From contig JBFMHA010000007.1 in assembly GCA_040753075.1 (NCBI GenBank), positions 23,187 through 87,186 on the forward strand: DNA of 64,000 nucleotides, in the 5' to 3' direction. Shown here in pieces: positions 15,086-24,033 of this stretch; the first letter of the stretch is position 1, and each line of letters opens with the position of its first letter. A program made the translations under genes and the position numbers. The notes under the pieces are model-generated. The model was not told the DNA's origin. It saw nothing but the letters and a program-made list of their open reading frames with translations, and searched no databases. This DNA is from UBA6814 sp040753075 (lineage in GTDB: Bacteria > Desulfobacterota > Desulfovibrionia > Desulfovibrionales > Desulfovibrionaceae).

Positions 15086-16918
15086 GTGGAGAGCCGCACG
15101 TCCGCCAAACGCGCCATGCTGGAGCGCCTGTTCCCCTTTCTGGGATGGAAGGGGTTCGTCACTCGCCGCACCGTGCGGTCGGACCTGGCCGCGGGCCTGA
15201 CCGGAGCGGTCATCGTGCTGCCCCAGGGCGTGGCCTTTGCGGCCATCGCCGGCCTGCCCCCGGAATACGGGCTGTACACCGCCATCGTGCCGGTGCTGGT
15301 GGCCGCCCTGTTCGGCTCCTCCCTGCACCTGGTGTCCGGGCCGACCACCGCCATCTCCCTGGTCGTCTTCTCCCAGGTCAGCGTCCTGCACGCGCCGGGC
15401 GACCCCGAATACGTCAGCATGGTGCTGACCCTGACCTTCATGGCCGGGGCGGTGCAGTTGGGCCTGGGCCTGGCCCGGCTGGGCGCGGTCATCAACTTCG
15501 TGTCCCATTCGGTGGTGGTGGGGTTCACCGCGGGCGCGGCGGTGCTCATCGTCACCAGCCAGTTGGGGCACTTCTTCGGCATCCGCGATCTCCCCCGGGG
15601 CGAGTTCCTGGAGACCTGGGCCGCGTGCCTGGGCCGGCTGGACGAACTCAACGGCCGCGTGCTGCTCATCGCGACCTTCACCCTGTGCCTGTCCTACGTG
15701 CTCAAGAAGCGCTGGCCGCGGATGCCGGCCATGTTCGCGGGCATGACGGCGGCCTCGCTGCTCTCCCTGTTCCTGAACGGCGAAGAGCACGGGGTGCGCC
15801 TGGTGGGGGCCCTGCCGGCGTCCCTGCCTCCCCTGTCCCTGCCCGACTTCTCGCCGCATGTGCTGCAGGGGCTGTTTCCCGGAGCCCTGGCCATCGCCAT
15901 GCTGGGCCTGGCCGAGGCGGTGTCCATCGCCCGCTCCGTGGCCACCCTGACCAACCAGCGCATCGACAACAGCCAGGAGTTCATCGGCCAGGGCCTGTCC
16001 AACCTGGTGGGCAGCTTCTTTTCGGCCTACGCCTCCTCGGGCTCGTTCACCCGCACCGGGGTGAACCACGCCTCCGGGGCCAGGACGCCCCTGGCCGCGG
16101 TGTTCTCGGCCCTGGGCGTGGCGGCCATCCTGCTCCTGGTGGCGCGGCTCACGGCCTATCTGCCCCTGCCGGCCATGGCCGGCGTCATCGTGCTGGTGGC
16201 GGTGAGCCTGGTGAACGGGCGACAGATCCGCACCATCCTGGCCACCAGCCGGGAGGACACGGCGGTGCTGGCCGCGACCTTCCTGTCCACCCTGTTCCTG
16301 GACCTGGAGTTCGCCATCTTCGCCGGGGTGATCCTCTCCCTGCTCATCTACCTGAACCGCACCTCCCATCCCCATTTCACCACCCTGGCGCCGGTGGAGT
16401 CCAGGGGCGCGCGGCATTTCGTGGACAAGTCCGGCACCGGCTTCCCGGAGTGCCCCCAACTCAAGGTCCTGCGCCTGGACGGCTCCATCTTCTTCGGCGC
16501 GGTGAACCACATCTCCGAGGCCCTGGAGAAGACCATCGCCGAGAGTCCGGAGCAGTGCCACATCCTGGTGGTGGCCAGCGGGGTGAACTTCATGGACGTG
16601 TCCGGGTGCGAAATGGTCTTCCACGAGGGGCACGCCCTGCACGCCGGAGGCCGGGCGCTCTACCTGTGCTCGGTCAAGCCCGAGGTCATGCTCATCCTGA
16701 ACCGGGGCGGGTGCCTGGCGCGGGTGGGGGCGGAGAACGTGTTCGAGGACAAGTACGAGGCGCTGGCGGCCATCGTTCCCCGCCTGGACCCGGAGCGCTG
16801 CCGGGAGTGCCGCGTGCGCATCTTCCTGGAGTGTGCGGGGCAGCCCGGCCCGGAGCATCCCGAGGGCCGGCCCGGGCGCAGGGCGGCCTGTCCTGCTTCG
16901 TTCGGCCCGCGGGAATAA
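15086..16918 (+). CDS. SulP family anion transporter with STAS domain
   Basis: A 610-residue SLC26/SulP transporter. The membrane domain (about 20-430) has the family signature 'LPQGVAFAAIAGLPPEYGLYTAIVP' and 'SGPTTAISLVV' in type, and a C-terminal STAS domain covers about 455-570. The substrate could be sulfate, bicarbonate or another oxyanion; SulP sequences do not settle this. After the STAS domain is a short tail with CRECRVRIFLEC. The start is GTG at 15086 behind AGGA. Its position between two PEP-synthase-like genes and next to response regulators suggests uptake tied to that signalling block. Confidence 0.93.
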   Translation: MESRTSAKRAMLERLFPFLGWKGFVTRRTVRSDLAAGLTGAVIVLPQGVAFAAIAGLPPEYGLYTAIVPVLVAALFGSSLHLVSGPTTAISLVVFSQVSVLHAPGDPEYVSMVLTLTFMAGAVQLGLGLARLGAVINFVSHSVVVGFTAGAAVLIVTSQLGHFFGIRDLPRGEFLETWAACLGRLDELNGRVLLIATFTLCLSYVLKKRWPRMPAMFAGMTAASLLSLFLNGEEHGVRLVGALPASLPPLSLPDFSPHVLQGLFPGALAIAMLGLAEAVSIARSVATLTNQRIDNSQEFIGQGLSNLVGSFFSAYASSGSFTRTGVNHASGARTPLAAVFSALGVAAILLLVARLTAYLPLPAMAGVIVLVAVSLVNGRQIRTILATSREDTAVLAATFLSTLFLDLEFAIFAGVILSLLIYLNRTSHPHFTTLAPVESRGARHFVDKSGTGFPECPQLKVLRLDGSIFFGAVNHISEALEKTIAESPEQCHILVVASGVNFMDVSGCEMVFHEGHALHAGGRALYLCSVKPEVMLILNRGGCLARVGAENVFEDKYEALAAIVPRLDPERCRECRVRIFLECAGQPGPEHPEGRPGRRAACPASFGPRE

Positions 16919-17337
16919 TCACTGGCGGCGGGGCCTTGCATCCCCGGCTGGGGGACCGTATGGATGTCCTGTCGGGCGGATACGGGACCGTCCAGAGGCG
17001 CCGGGAGGCGTCTGGCCACGTCTGTTGCCCGTTTTTTCCCTTTGTTGCTCGATATAAAGTGTAATTTTTTTGGCATGTTATAAAAAACCGCGCAAGAGTG
17101 CTGCGTCTGGAACGGCGGTTGCAGACTCCGGGGCGTTGGCCTGATGGCCTTGCGAGTTTCCCGGAGCCTGGGGCGCGCGTGACGCGGAGCGCGGCAACGC
17201 GGAGCCGATGCACGGCGGACCGGGTCGGGAAACATCCACCCGCCGGGGCGGAGGGATGGGCCCTCCGCCCCTTGGCGCTGGCCGGGCAAAGGCTCCGCCA
17301 GGTCCGGCAGTGCGCGTCGCACATCAAGGAGCAGGCC
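16919..17337. other. Intergenic region with an AT-rich patch
   Basis: No gene is seen in this 419-base gap between the SulP gene and the first response regulator. An unusually AT-rich stretch at about 17036-17088 contains TATAAA at 17079-17084 and is the most likely promoter zone for the response regulator/PEP-synthase-like transcript, but no matching -35 box with normal spacing was found. AAGGAG near 17327 is the ribosome binding site of the regulator. Confidence 0.35.
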
Positions 17338-17733
17338 GTGTCCGAGAGCATGAAGGTGTTGCTGGTGGACGATGAGGACGATTTCCGCGAGTTGCTCGGC
17401 AAGCGACTGGTGAAAAGAGGGCTCGTGGTGAGCACCGCGGGTTCCGGCGAGGCCGGGCTGGGCCTGGCTCAGGACGGCGGTTTCGACGTGGTGGTGCTGG
17501 ACGTGAAGATGCCCGGGATGGACGGGCTGGAGGTCTTGCGCCGGTTGCGCAAGATCGCCCCGGACACCGAGGTGATCCTGCTCACCGGCCACGCCAACAT
17601 GGAGGTGGCGGTGGAGGGCATGGACCTGGGGGCTTTCGACTATCTCATGAAGCCGGTGGCCATCAACGAACTCCTGTACAAGATCCAGGACGCCACGGCC
17701 CGGCGCAGGTTGCGCCAGGGCCGCCAGGGATAG
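17338..17733 (+). CDS. Single-domain response regulator (CheY-like), first of three
   Basis: A 131-residue receiver domain without an output domain. The acidic pocket (VDDEDD), the phosphoacceptor Asp55 in 'VVVLDVKMPGMDG', the Thr in 'LLTGHA' and the Lys in 'LMKP' are all present. The start GTG at 17338 sits behind AAGGAG; a longer upstream frame is non-coding. It lies 82 bases before the second PEP-synthase-like gene, so it is the leading gene of that transcript. It probably acts by protein contact, either with the PEP-synthase-like protein or as a phosphorelay intermediate for the kinases downstream (inference). Confidence 0.9.
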   Translation: MSESMKVLLVDDEDDFRELLGKRLVKRGLVVSTAGSGEAGLGLAQDGGFDVVVLDVKMPGMDGLEVLRRLRKIAPDTEVILLTGHANMEVAVEGMDLGAFDYLMKPVAINELLYKIQDATARRRLRQGRQG

Positions 17734-17815
17734 CGTCCGCCGGGCGGCCGGGCGCGCCCCGGGCCGCGGCCCGGGAAACCCCGCGGGGAGAGCCGCGGGC
17801 CAAAGGCAAGGGATC

Positions 17816-20428
17816 ATGGCCATATCCGGCCTGCTCACATCGCTCAAGCGCCTGTTCGCCGGCGCGGCGGCCCTGTCCCCGGAGCAGGAGGAGGAGTTTC
17901 GCCGCCTCCACCTGGAGCGCTGCCACAATTTCAAGCTGCTGCTCGCGGCCAACAACCGCGCCCTGGAGGTCATGTCCGACATGGAGGAGGCCCTGGCCGG
18001 AGGCCGGGTCTTCGGCGCGGGCTACGTGCGCGAGGCCTGCACCAGGGTGGCCTCCGAGGTCTTCCAGATCGTGCGCGGGCTGACCGGCCTGGCCCCGGGC
18101 CGGTACGACGGTCTGTTCCCCCGTTTCCGGTCCATCCAGGCCGAGATCAACGAGGTGGTGCTGGCCGTCGCGTCGCGTCGCGAGGGCCCCCTGGTCATGC
18201 CCCTGGCCGACCTGCGGGCAGCCCACCTGGACGAGGCCGGGAGCAAGCTGGCCAACCTGGGCGAGCTTGCCCGGGCCCTCGGCGCGGAAATCCCCCGCGG
18301 CTTCGCGGTCACCGCTTCGGGCTTCGCACGGTTCATGGCCCACGACGACCTCCAGGCCGAGGTGGACCGCCGCATCCAGGCTGCGGACGCCTCCCGTCTG
18401 GACGAAGTCTACGCCCTGTCATCCAGCCTGCAGGGCCTCATCGCCGGCGCGTCGCTGCCCCCGGACCTGGAGGCGGCCATCCGGGACGAGGCCCGGCGCC
18501 TGGCCGACACGGCCGGGGATGGGCTGCTCCTGGCGGTGCGCTCCTCGGCCGTCGGCGAGGACGCCCTGGGCGCCTCCTTCGCCGGCCAGTACCACACCGA
18601 ACTGGGGGTGGACCCGGACGAGGCGGTGCAGGCCTACCGCGAGGTGGTGGCCGCCAAGTACGGGGTAACGGCCATGACCTACCGCCTGGTGCGCGGCATC
18701 CCGGACCAGGACGTGCCCATGTGCGTGGGGATCATGGAGATGGTGGACGCCACGGCCAGCGGGGTGGCCTATTCCCGCGATCCCCTGCGGCCCGTGGAGG
18801 GCGGGGTCCTCATCGAGGCCGTGCCGGGCCTGCCCAAGGCGGTGGTGGACGGCAGCGCGGCCGTGGACCGGTTCTTCGCGACCCGTGAGGAGCCTCTGGC
18901 CCTGGCCGGGCAGGAGGTGGCGCGCAAGGAGTTCCGCTACGGGTTCTCCGCCGGAGCGGGCCTGGACCGCATCCCCCTGGACCCGGAGGAGGCCGGGAGG
19001 CCCTGCCTGGACGAGGCCCGGGTCCTGGCCGTGGCCCGACTGGCCCTGGCCGCGGAGCGGCATTTCGGCGGGCCCCAGGACCTGGAATGGGCCTTTGCCC
19101 CGGATGGCCGGCTGGTGCTCCTGCAGTGCCGGCCCCTCAAGGATGCCGCCGCCCCGGCCTCTCCCGCGCCGTCCGACATCCCGGCGGACGGAGGCGGGTC
19201 CCTGCTGGCCGGAGGGATGACCGCCTCTCCCGGCGCGGCCGCGGGCGAGGCCTTCGCGGCCCGCAAGGACGCCGACGCCCTGCGTTTCCCGCCGGGCGGC
19301 GTGCTGGTGGTGGCCCAGGCCCTGCCCTTTTGGGCCACGCTGCTCTCCCGGGCCGCGGCGGTGGTGGCCGAGCGCGGCTCCGCGGCCGGGCACCTGGCCA
19401 ACGTGGCCCGGGAGTACGGGGTGCCGGCGCTGTTCGGGGTGTCCGGAGCCATGGCCGCCCTGGATGGCGTCGGCACGGTCACGGTGGACGCCGACGGCCG
19501 CCGGGTGCTGCCGGGCGACGCCACGGCGGCGTTGCCCCGCCGGGAGCGCCCCGCCAGCCTCATGCTGGGCAGCCCGGTGCACTCCCTCCTGAGCCGGGCC
19601 GCGCAGCACATCGTGCCCCTGACCCTGCTCGACCCCTCGGCGCCGGAGTTCGCGCCCGAGGGCTGCGCCACCCTGCACGACATCACCCGCTTCTGCCACG
19701 AGAAGAGCGTGGAGGAGATGTTCAGCCACGGCGCGGATCTGCCCCTGCCCACCCAGACGGCCCGGCGGCTGTCCGTGGCCGGGCGGGCCATGCAGTACTG
19801 GATCATCGACCTGGGCGACGGCGTCTCCGGCCCGGTGGAGGGCAAGACCGTGCCCCTGGAGCAGATCGCCTCCGCGCCCATGCTCGCCCTGTGGCGGGGC
19901 ATGACTGCGGCGCCCTGGGCCGGGCCGCCGGTGGACGCCCGGGGCTTCATGTCCGTGCTGGCGGGCAGCGCGTCCAACCCGGACCTGGATCCGGCCTCGG
20001 CCTCGGCCTTCGCCGAGAAGAACTATTTCATGATCTCCAGCGACTTCTGTTCGCTCCAGTCCCGTTTCGGCTACCACTTCTCCACGGTGGAGGCCCTCAT
20101 CGGGGACGATGACGCGGGCAACTACCTCTCCTTCCGCTTCAAGGGCGGGGCGGCGGACCATTCCCGCCGCGCCCGGCGCGCCTCCATGATCGCCGAGGTG
20201 CTGGAGGCGCTGGGGTTCCGCTGCGAAACCAAGGCGGACGCCCTGTTCGCGCGCATGGAGGGGTACGGCCGGCAGTTCATGGAGGAGCGCCTGGCGGCCC
20301 TGGGCCACGTCATCGTGCACACCCGGCAGATGGACATGGCCATGGCCGACGCCGGCCAGGCCGAGGCGCTCCGGCGGCGGCTCCTGGCCGACATCTCCGG
20401 CCGGCTGGTGTCGTTGCCCGGGCCGTAG
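17816..20428 (+). CDS. PEP-synthase-like ATP-grasp/phosphohistidine protein, paralogue 2
   Basis: An 870-residue paralogue of the protein at 11779 with the same architecture: helical N-terminal domain (1-125), ATP-grasp ('AGSKLANLGEL', 'AVRSSAVGEDALGASFAGQ' with Arg242, 'DLEWAFAPDGRLVLLQCRPL'), phosphohistidine domain with His526 in 'GSAAGHLAN', and the same unrecognised C-terminal domain ('HDITRFCHEKS', 'IIDLGDGV', 'FRFKGGAAD' near 775). Shared motifs span the full length, so the two arose by duplication rather than domain exchange. The PEP/pyruvate barrel is absent here too. It sits between a response regulator and a Cache-type histidine kinase, a context that argues for signal transduction rather than gluconeogenesis. 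Confidence 0.85.
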   Translation: MAISGLLTSLKRLFAGAAALSPEQEEEFRRLHLERCHNFKLLLAANNRALEVMSDMEEALAGGRVFGAGYVREACTRVASEVFQIVRGLTGLAPGRYDGLFPRFRSIQAEINEVVLAVASRREGPLVMPLADLRAAHLDEAGSKLANLGELARALGAEIPRGFAVTASGFARFMAHDDLQAEVDRRIQAADASRLDEVYALSSSLQGLIAGASLPPDLEAAIRDEARRLADTAGDGLLLAVRSSAVGEDALGASFAGQYHTELGVDPDEAVQAYREVVAAKYGVTAMTYRLVRGIPDQDVPMCVGIMEMVDATASGVAYSRDPLRPVEGGVLIEAVPGLPKAVVDGSAAVDRFFATREEPLALAGQEVARKEFRYGFSAGAGLDRIPLDPEEAGRPCLDEARVLAVARLALAAERHFGGPQDLEWAFAPDGRLVLLQCRPLKDAAAPASPAPSDIPADGGGSLLAGGMTASPGAAAGEAFAARKDADALRFPPGGVLVVAQALPFWATLLSRAAAVVAERGSAAGHLANVAREYGVPALFGVSGAMAALDGVGTVTVDADGRRVLPGDATAALPRRERPASLMLGSPVHSLLSRAAQHIVPLTLLDPSAPEFAPEGCATLHDITRFCHEKSVEEMFSHGADLPLPTQTARRLSVAGRAMQYWIIDLGDGVSGPVEGKTVPLEQIASAPMLALWRGMTAAPWAGPPVDARGFMSVLAGSASNPDLDPASASAFAEKNYFMISSDFCSLQSRFGYHFSTVEALIGDDDAGNYLSFRFKGGAADHSRRARRASMIAEVLEALGFRCETKADALFARMEGYGRQFMEERLAALGHVIVHTRQMDMAMADAGQAEALRRRLLADISGRLVSLPGP

Positions 20429-20552
20429 GATCCGGGCGCGATGGTTGCAGTGATTCCGATGCGTTGCGGCCCCCTCCTTGCCACGGGGCAAGGGAGACGG
20501 TAACTCCATAAACGCCGGCTGCGGCCGGCCTTCCGGCAGGAGACACGAGGGC

Positions 20553-22220
20553 ATGGACACCCGGCAGTACGCCAGGCTGCGCGCGAAGCTCCTCCTCACG
20601 GTCCTGAGCTTCTCCCTCATCCCCTTGTTCGCCTTGGGGCTCTTCATCTACGACCAGTTTTCCGCCACCTATACCCAACAGGTGGAGGACAACCTCCGCA
20701 TGGTGGTGGACAACAAGCGCCACGGCATCGACATCTTCATCGAGGAGCGGGTGGCCCAGCTGCGCACCCTGGCCGCCACCCATACCCTGGCCCAGATCCG
20801 CGACGAGCAGTACCTGGCCAAGGTCTTCGACACCATGCAGTCCAGCTCCAAGGCCTTCGTGGACATCGGGGTCATCGACAGCCTCGGCGGCCATGTGGCC
20901 TATGTGGGGCCCTTTCCCCAACTGCACGAGGTGAACTACAGCCAGACCGAGTGGTTCAACGCGGTGATGCGCAGCGGGGTCCATGTGAGCGACGTGTTCC
21001 TGGGCTTCCGCAACTTCCCTCACGTGATCATCGCGGTGGCCCGGCGGGAGGCCGGCTCCACCTGGATCCTGCGGGCCACCATCGATTCGGAGATCTTCAA
21101 CACCCTGGTGCGCAGCGTCCAGGCGGGACGCAGCGGCGACGCCTTCCTGGTGAACCCGGGAGGCCTGCTCCAGACCCCCAGCCGCGGCGGCGGCGCGGCC
21201 ATGGTCAAGGCTGACATGCCTCCGCCCGCGCGGTTCAGCGGGGTGCGGGTGGAGGACATGCGCATCGGCAAGCGCCCGGTCATCGCCGGTTCGGCCTGGC
21301 TGGAGAACGCCCACTGGCTCCTGGTGGTGAGCGTGGACCCGGGCGAGGCCCTGAGCCCGCTCTTCACCACCCATTCCTTCGTCATCGCCATGGTCGTCGC
21401 CGGGGCTCTGGTGATCTTCACCGGCGCATACCTGGTGGCCCGGCACATCACCCGCACCCTCATGGCCGCGGAGCAGGAGAAGGCGGTGCTCGACGCCTCC
21501 CTCATGCAGTCCGGCAAGATGGCGGCCCTGGGCAAGCTGGCTGCGGGCATCGCCCACGAGGTCAACAACCCCCTCACCCTCATCCGGGAGAGCGCGGGCT
21601 GGTTCAAGGACCTCCTGTCCGAAGAGAATCCGGACGGCATCAAGAGCTACCAGGAGATGCTCGCGGCCGCGGACAAGATCGAGCAGCACGTGGACCGGGC
21701 CAAGAAGGTGACCCACCGCATGCTGGGCTTCGCCCGGCGCATGGAGCCGGTGCGCGAGAACGTGGACCTCTCCCGCCTGGCGGAGCAGACCGTCCAGTTC
21801 CTGGAGAACGAGGCCCTGTACCGCAACATCGCCATCCGGAAGTACTTCGCCGAGGACCTGCCGGTGGTGGTCTCGGACACGGCCCAGATCCAGCAGGTGG
21901 CGCTGAACATCCTGGAGAACGCCATCGACGCCATCGGCAAGGACGGGACCATCACCCTGGCCACCATGCTGGACGAGAAGGCCGGGCGGGTGATCCTGTC
22001 CGTCACCGACACCGGTCCGGGCATCCCGCCCGAGCACATGACGCGGATATTCGACCCCTTCTTCACCACCAAGAACGTGGGCGAGGGCACCGGCCTGGGC
22101 CTGTCCATCGCCTACGGCATCGTGGAGAAGCTGGGCGGGCATCTTTCCGTGCAGAGCGAGGTGGGCGCGGGCACCACCTTCAATGTGGCCTTGCCGGTGG
22201 GCGAGGGGCATGTGGTATAA
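20553..22220 (+). CDS. Membrane sensor histidine kinase with dCache-like domain
   Basis: A 555-residue kinase. A membrane helix (12-32), a ~240-residue periplasmic double-Cache-like sensor, a second helix near 272-295, then a HisKA domain with His335 in 'AAGIAHEVNNPL' and an HATPase domain with N, G1 ('DTGPGIP'), F ('FFTTK') and G2 ('GTGLGLS') boxes. No PAS domain is seen; the phosphoacceptor and ATPase domains follow the second helix directly. The ATG at 20553 has GGAG upstream; the frame is open to 20478. It is 18 bases before the next response regulator, its likely partner. The ligand is unknown; Cache domains usually bind small organic acids or amino acids. Confidence 0.93.
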   Translation: MDTRQYARLRAKLLLTVLSFSLIPLFALGLFIYDQFSATYTQQVEDNLRMVVDNKRHGIDIFIEERVAQLRTLAATHTLAQIRDEQYLAKVFDTMQSSSKAFVDIGVIDSLGGHVAYVGPFPQLHEVNYSQTEWFNAVMRSGVHVSDVFLGFRNFPHVIIAVARREAGSTWILRATIDSEIFNTLVRSVQAGRSGDAFLVNPGGLLQTPSRGGGAAMVKADMPPPARFSGVRVEDMRIGKRPVIAGSAWLENAHWLLVVSVDPGEALSPLFTTHSFVIAMVVAGALVIFTGAYLVARHITRTLMAAEQEKAVLDASLMQSGKMAALGKLAAGIAHEVNNPLTLIRESAGWFKDLLSEENPDGIKSYQEMLAAADKIEQHVDRAKKVTHRMLGFARRMEPVRENVDLSRLAEQTVQFLENEALYRNIAIRKYFAEDLPVVVSDTAQIQQVALNILENAIDAIGKDGTITLATMLDEKAGRVILSVTDTGPGIPPEHMTRIFDPFFTTKNVGEGTGLGLSIAYGIVEKLGGHLSVQSEVGAGTTFNVALPVGEGHVV

Positions 22221-22238
22221 TAATCCGAGGGGGTGGGC

Positions 22239-22637
22239 ATGACGGCGACACGGGTGCTGGTGGTGGACGACGAGGCCGATTTCACGGCCCTCTTCGCCAA
22301 ACGCTTCAGCAAGCGCGGCCTGGAGGTGGCGGTGGCGTCCGGGGGCGCAGAGGGACTGGCCCACCTGGCCGCCCACGAGGCGGACGTGGTGGTGCTGGAC
22401 GTGATGATGCCGGGCATGGACGGCATCGAGACCCTGAAGGAGCTCAAGAAGCGCCACCCGGACGTGGAGGTCATCATGCTCACCGGGCACGGCTCGGTGG
22501 ACTCGGGGCTCAAGGGCCTGTCCCTGGGGGCCTTCGACTACGTGATGAAGCCCTTCCAGATCGAGGACATGATGGAGCGCATCGCCAAGGCCAGCGACCG
22601 GGCCCGGATCAACCGCCGGCGGAGGGCCGGGGGATGA
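22239..22637 (+). CDS. Single-domain response regulator, second of three
   Basis: A 132-residue receiver domain with VDDEAD, Asp54 in 'VVVLDVMMPGMDG', 'MLTGHG' and 'VMKP'. No output domain; the tail is basic (RINRRRRAGG). A GTG at 22233 is in frame, but GAGGGG is correctly spaced only for the ATG at 22239. The stop overlaps the start of the next kinase by 4 bases (ATGA), so the two are translationally coupled. Confidence 0.9.
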   Translation: MTATRVLVVDDEADFTALFAKRFSKRGLEVAVASGGAEGLAHLAAHEADVVVLDVMMPGMDGIETLKELKKRHPDVEVIMLTGHGSVDSGLKGLSLGAFDYVMKPFQIEDMMERIAKASDRARINRRRRAGG

Positions 22638-23596
22638 GCCCGTTCGCGGCGTCGGTCCGTCCCGCCGGCCGGGAGGTCTGGCTGCGGACGGCCGGTCCGG
22701 CCCTGGCCGGGGCGGCCCTGGTCCTGGCCGGGGGGCTGGCGGGTCCGACCCTGGCCGCGCTCCTGGCCGTCCCGGCCGGAGCCGGGGCCTGGCTCTGGGC
22801 GCGGCGGCTCCGCCTGCGCCAGGAGAGGGCCGCCGGTCTGGACCTCAACGAGCGGCTCATCCAGTCCCAGAAGATGGCCGCCCTGGGCGAGATCGCCTCG
22901 GGCATCGCCCACGAGATCAACACCCCCCTGGCGGTCATCGGCCAGATCGCGGAATGGCAGGAGCACCTGCTCTCCTCGGGCGCGGGGGGGGATGCCGGGG
23001 TGGCCCGGGAGCTGGCCGACACCATCGCCCAGATCCACGCCCAGGTGGAGCGCTGCCGGGACATCACCCACAACATGCTGGCCTTCAGCCGCCGCTCCGA
23101 CGCCATCTACCAGGAAACGGACCTCGCCCGGCTCCTGGAGGACATGCTCCGGCTGGTGGAGCGCGAGCACCGCTCCAGCGACATCGTTTTTTTGCGTGAG
23201 CACGACACGCGCCTGGGGCCGGTGCTGACCGACCCGCAGCTCCTGCGCCAGGTTGCGCTCAACCTGCTCAACAACGCGGCCCAGGCCGTGATCCGGGACG
23301 GGACGGTCACGGTGACCACCGGCCTGGGCCAGGACGGACCCTTCTTCTCGGTGCGGGACACCGGGCGGGGCATCGCCCCGGAGAACCTGGGCCGCATCTT
23401 CAACCCCTTCTTCACCACCAAGCCGCCAGGCGCGGGCACCGGACTCGGGCTGTCCATCTGCCTGGCCATCGTCACCCGCCTGGGCGGGACCATCGCGGTG
23501 GACAGCGCGCCGGGCAAGGGCGCATGCTTCACCGTGCACCTGCCGGCAACCCAGAAACCGCAGGCCCCGGAGCCTGAAAGGAGGCAAGCGCCATGA
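22634..23596 (+). CDS. Sensor histidine kinase with short membrane anchor
   Basis: A 320-residue kinase. Two closely spaced hydrophobic segments (about 18-58) form a membrane hairpin with almost no periplasmic loop. HisKA follows with His93 in 'ASGIAHEINTPL', then an HATPase domain with 'LLNNAAQA', 'DTGRGIA', 'FFTTK' and 'GTGLGLS'. Lacking a sensor domain, it probably reads a membrane or cytoplasmic cue, or another protein such as the SulP permease (inference). It overlaps both neighbouring response regulators by 4 bases, giving a tightly coupled RR-HK-RR unit. Confidence 0.92.
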   Translation: MSPFAASVRPAGREVWLRTAGPALAGAALVLAGGLAGPTLAALLAVPAGAGAWLWARRLRLRQERAAGLDLNERLIQSQKMAALGEIASGIAHEINTPLAVIGQIAEWQEHLLSSGAGGDAGVARELADTIAQIHAQVERCRDITHNMLAFSRRSDAIYQETDLARLLEDMLRLVEREHRSSDIVFLREHDTRLGPVLTDPQLLRQVALNLLNNAAQAVIRDGTVTVTTGLGQDGPFFSVRDTGRGIAPENLGRIFNPFFTTKPPGAGTGLGLSICLAIVTRLGGTIAVDSAPGKGACFTVHLPATQKPQAPEPERRQAP

Positions 23597-23979
23597 GCGA
23601 CGCCATCCGTGTCCTGGTCGTGGACGACGAGGAGGACTTCCGCACCAACCTGGTCAAGCTCCTCGGCATCTCCCCCAACATCACCGCCGCGGCCGTGGGC
23701 AGCGGCGAGGCGGCCCTGGAATGGCTGGCCGCCAACCCCTGCGACGTGGTGCTCCTGGACGTGAAGATGCCCGGCCTGGCGGCCCACGGAACCCTGAAGC
23801 GCATCCGGGACGCGGCCTACCCGGTGGAGGTCATCATCCTCACCGGCCACGCCTCGGTGGACGACGCGGTGGAGCTCATGAACCTGGGGGCCTTCGACTA
23901 CCTGCTCAAGCCCTGCTCCACCCGGGAGATCGTCAAGAAGGTCGTCTGGGCCCACGAGTCCCATCTGGGCAAGAAGTAG
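23593..23979 (+). CDS. Single-domain response regulator, third of three
   Basis: A 128-residue receiver domain with VDDEED, Asp56 in 'VVLLDVKMPG', 'ILTGHA' and 'LLKP'. It lacks the usual 'MDG' after the phosphorylation site (it has 'LAAHG'), unlike the other two regulators. No output domain is present. It overlaps the upstream kinase by 4 bases and is the last gene of the signalling block, followed directly by a strong terminator. Confidence 0.9.
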   Translation: MSDAIRVLVVDDEEDFRTNLVKLLGISPNITAAAVGSGEAALEWLAANPCDVVLLDVKMPGLAAHGTLKRIRDAAYPVEVIILTGHASVDDAVELMNLGAFDYLLKPCSTREIVKKVVWAHESHLGKK

Positions 23980-23982
23980 AAC

Positions 23983-24010
23983 AAGCCCCTCCGCGGGAGC
24001 GGAGGGGCTT
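23983..24010. terminator. Bidirectional terminator between the signalling block and hsp20
   Basis: AAGCCCCTCCGC (23983-23994) pairs perfectly with GCGGAGGGGCTT (23999-24010) around the loop GGGA. The convergent genes stop at 23979 (plus) and 24034 (minus), so this 12-base stem can end both transcripts. The A/T ends of the stem supply short U-tracts in each direction. Confidence 0.8.
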
Positions 24011-24033
24011 GCGTTTCGCGCGCCCGGCCGGGG

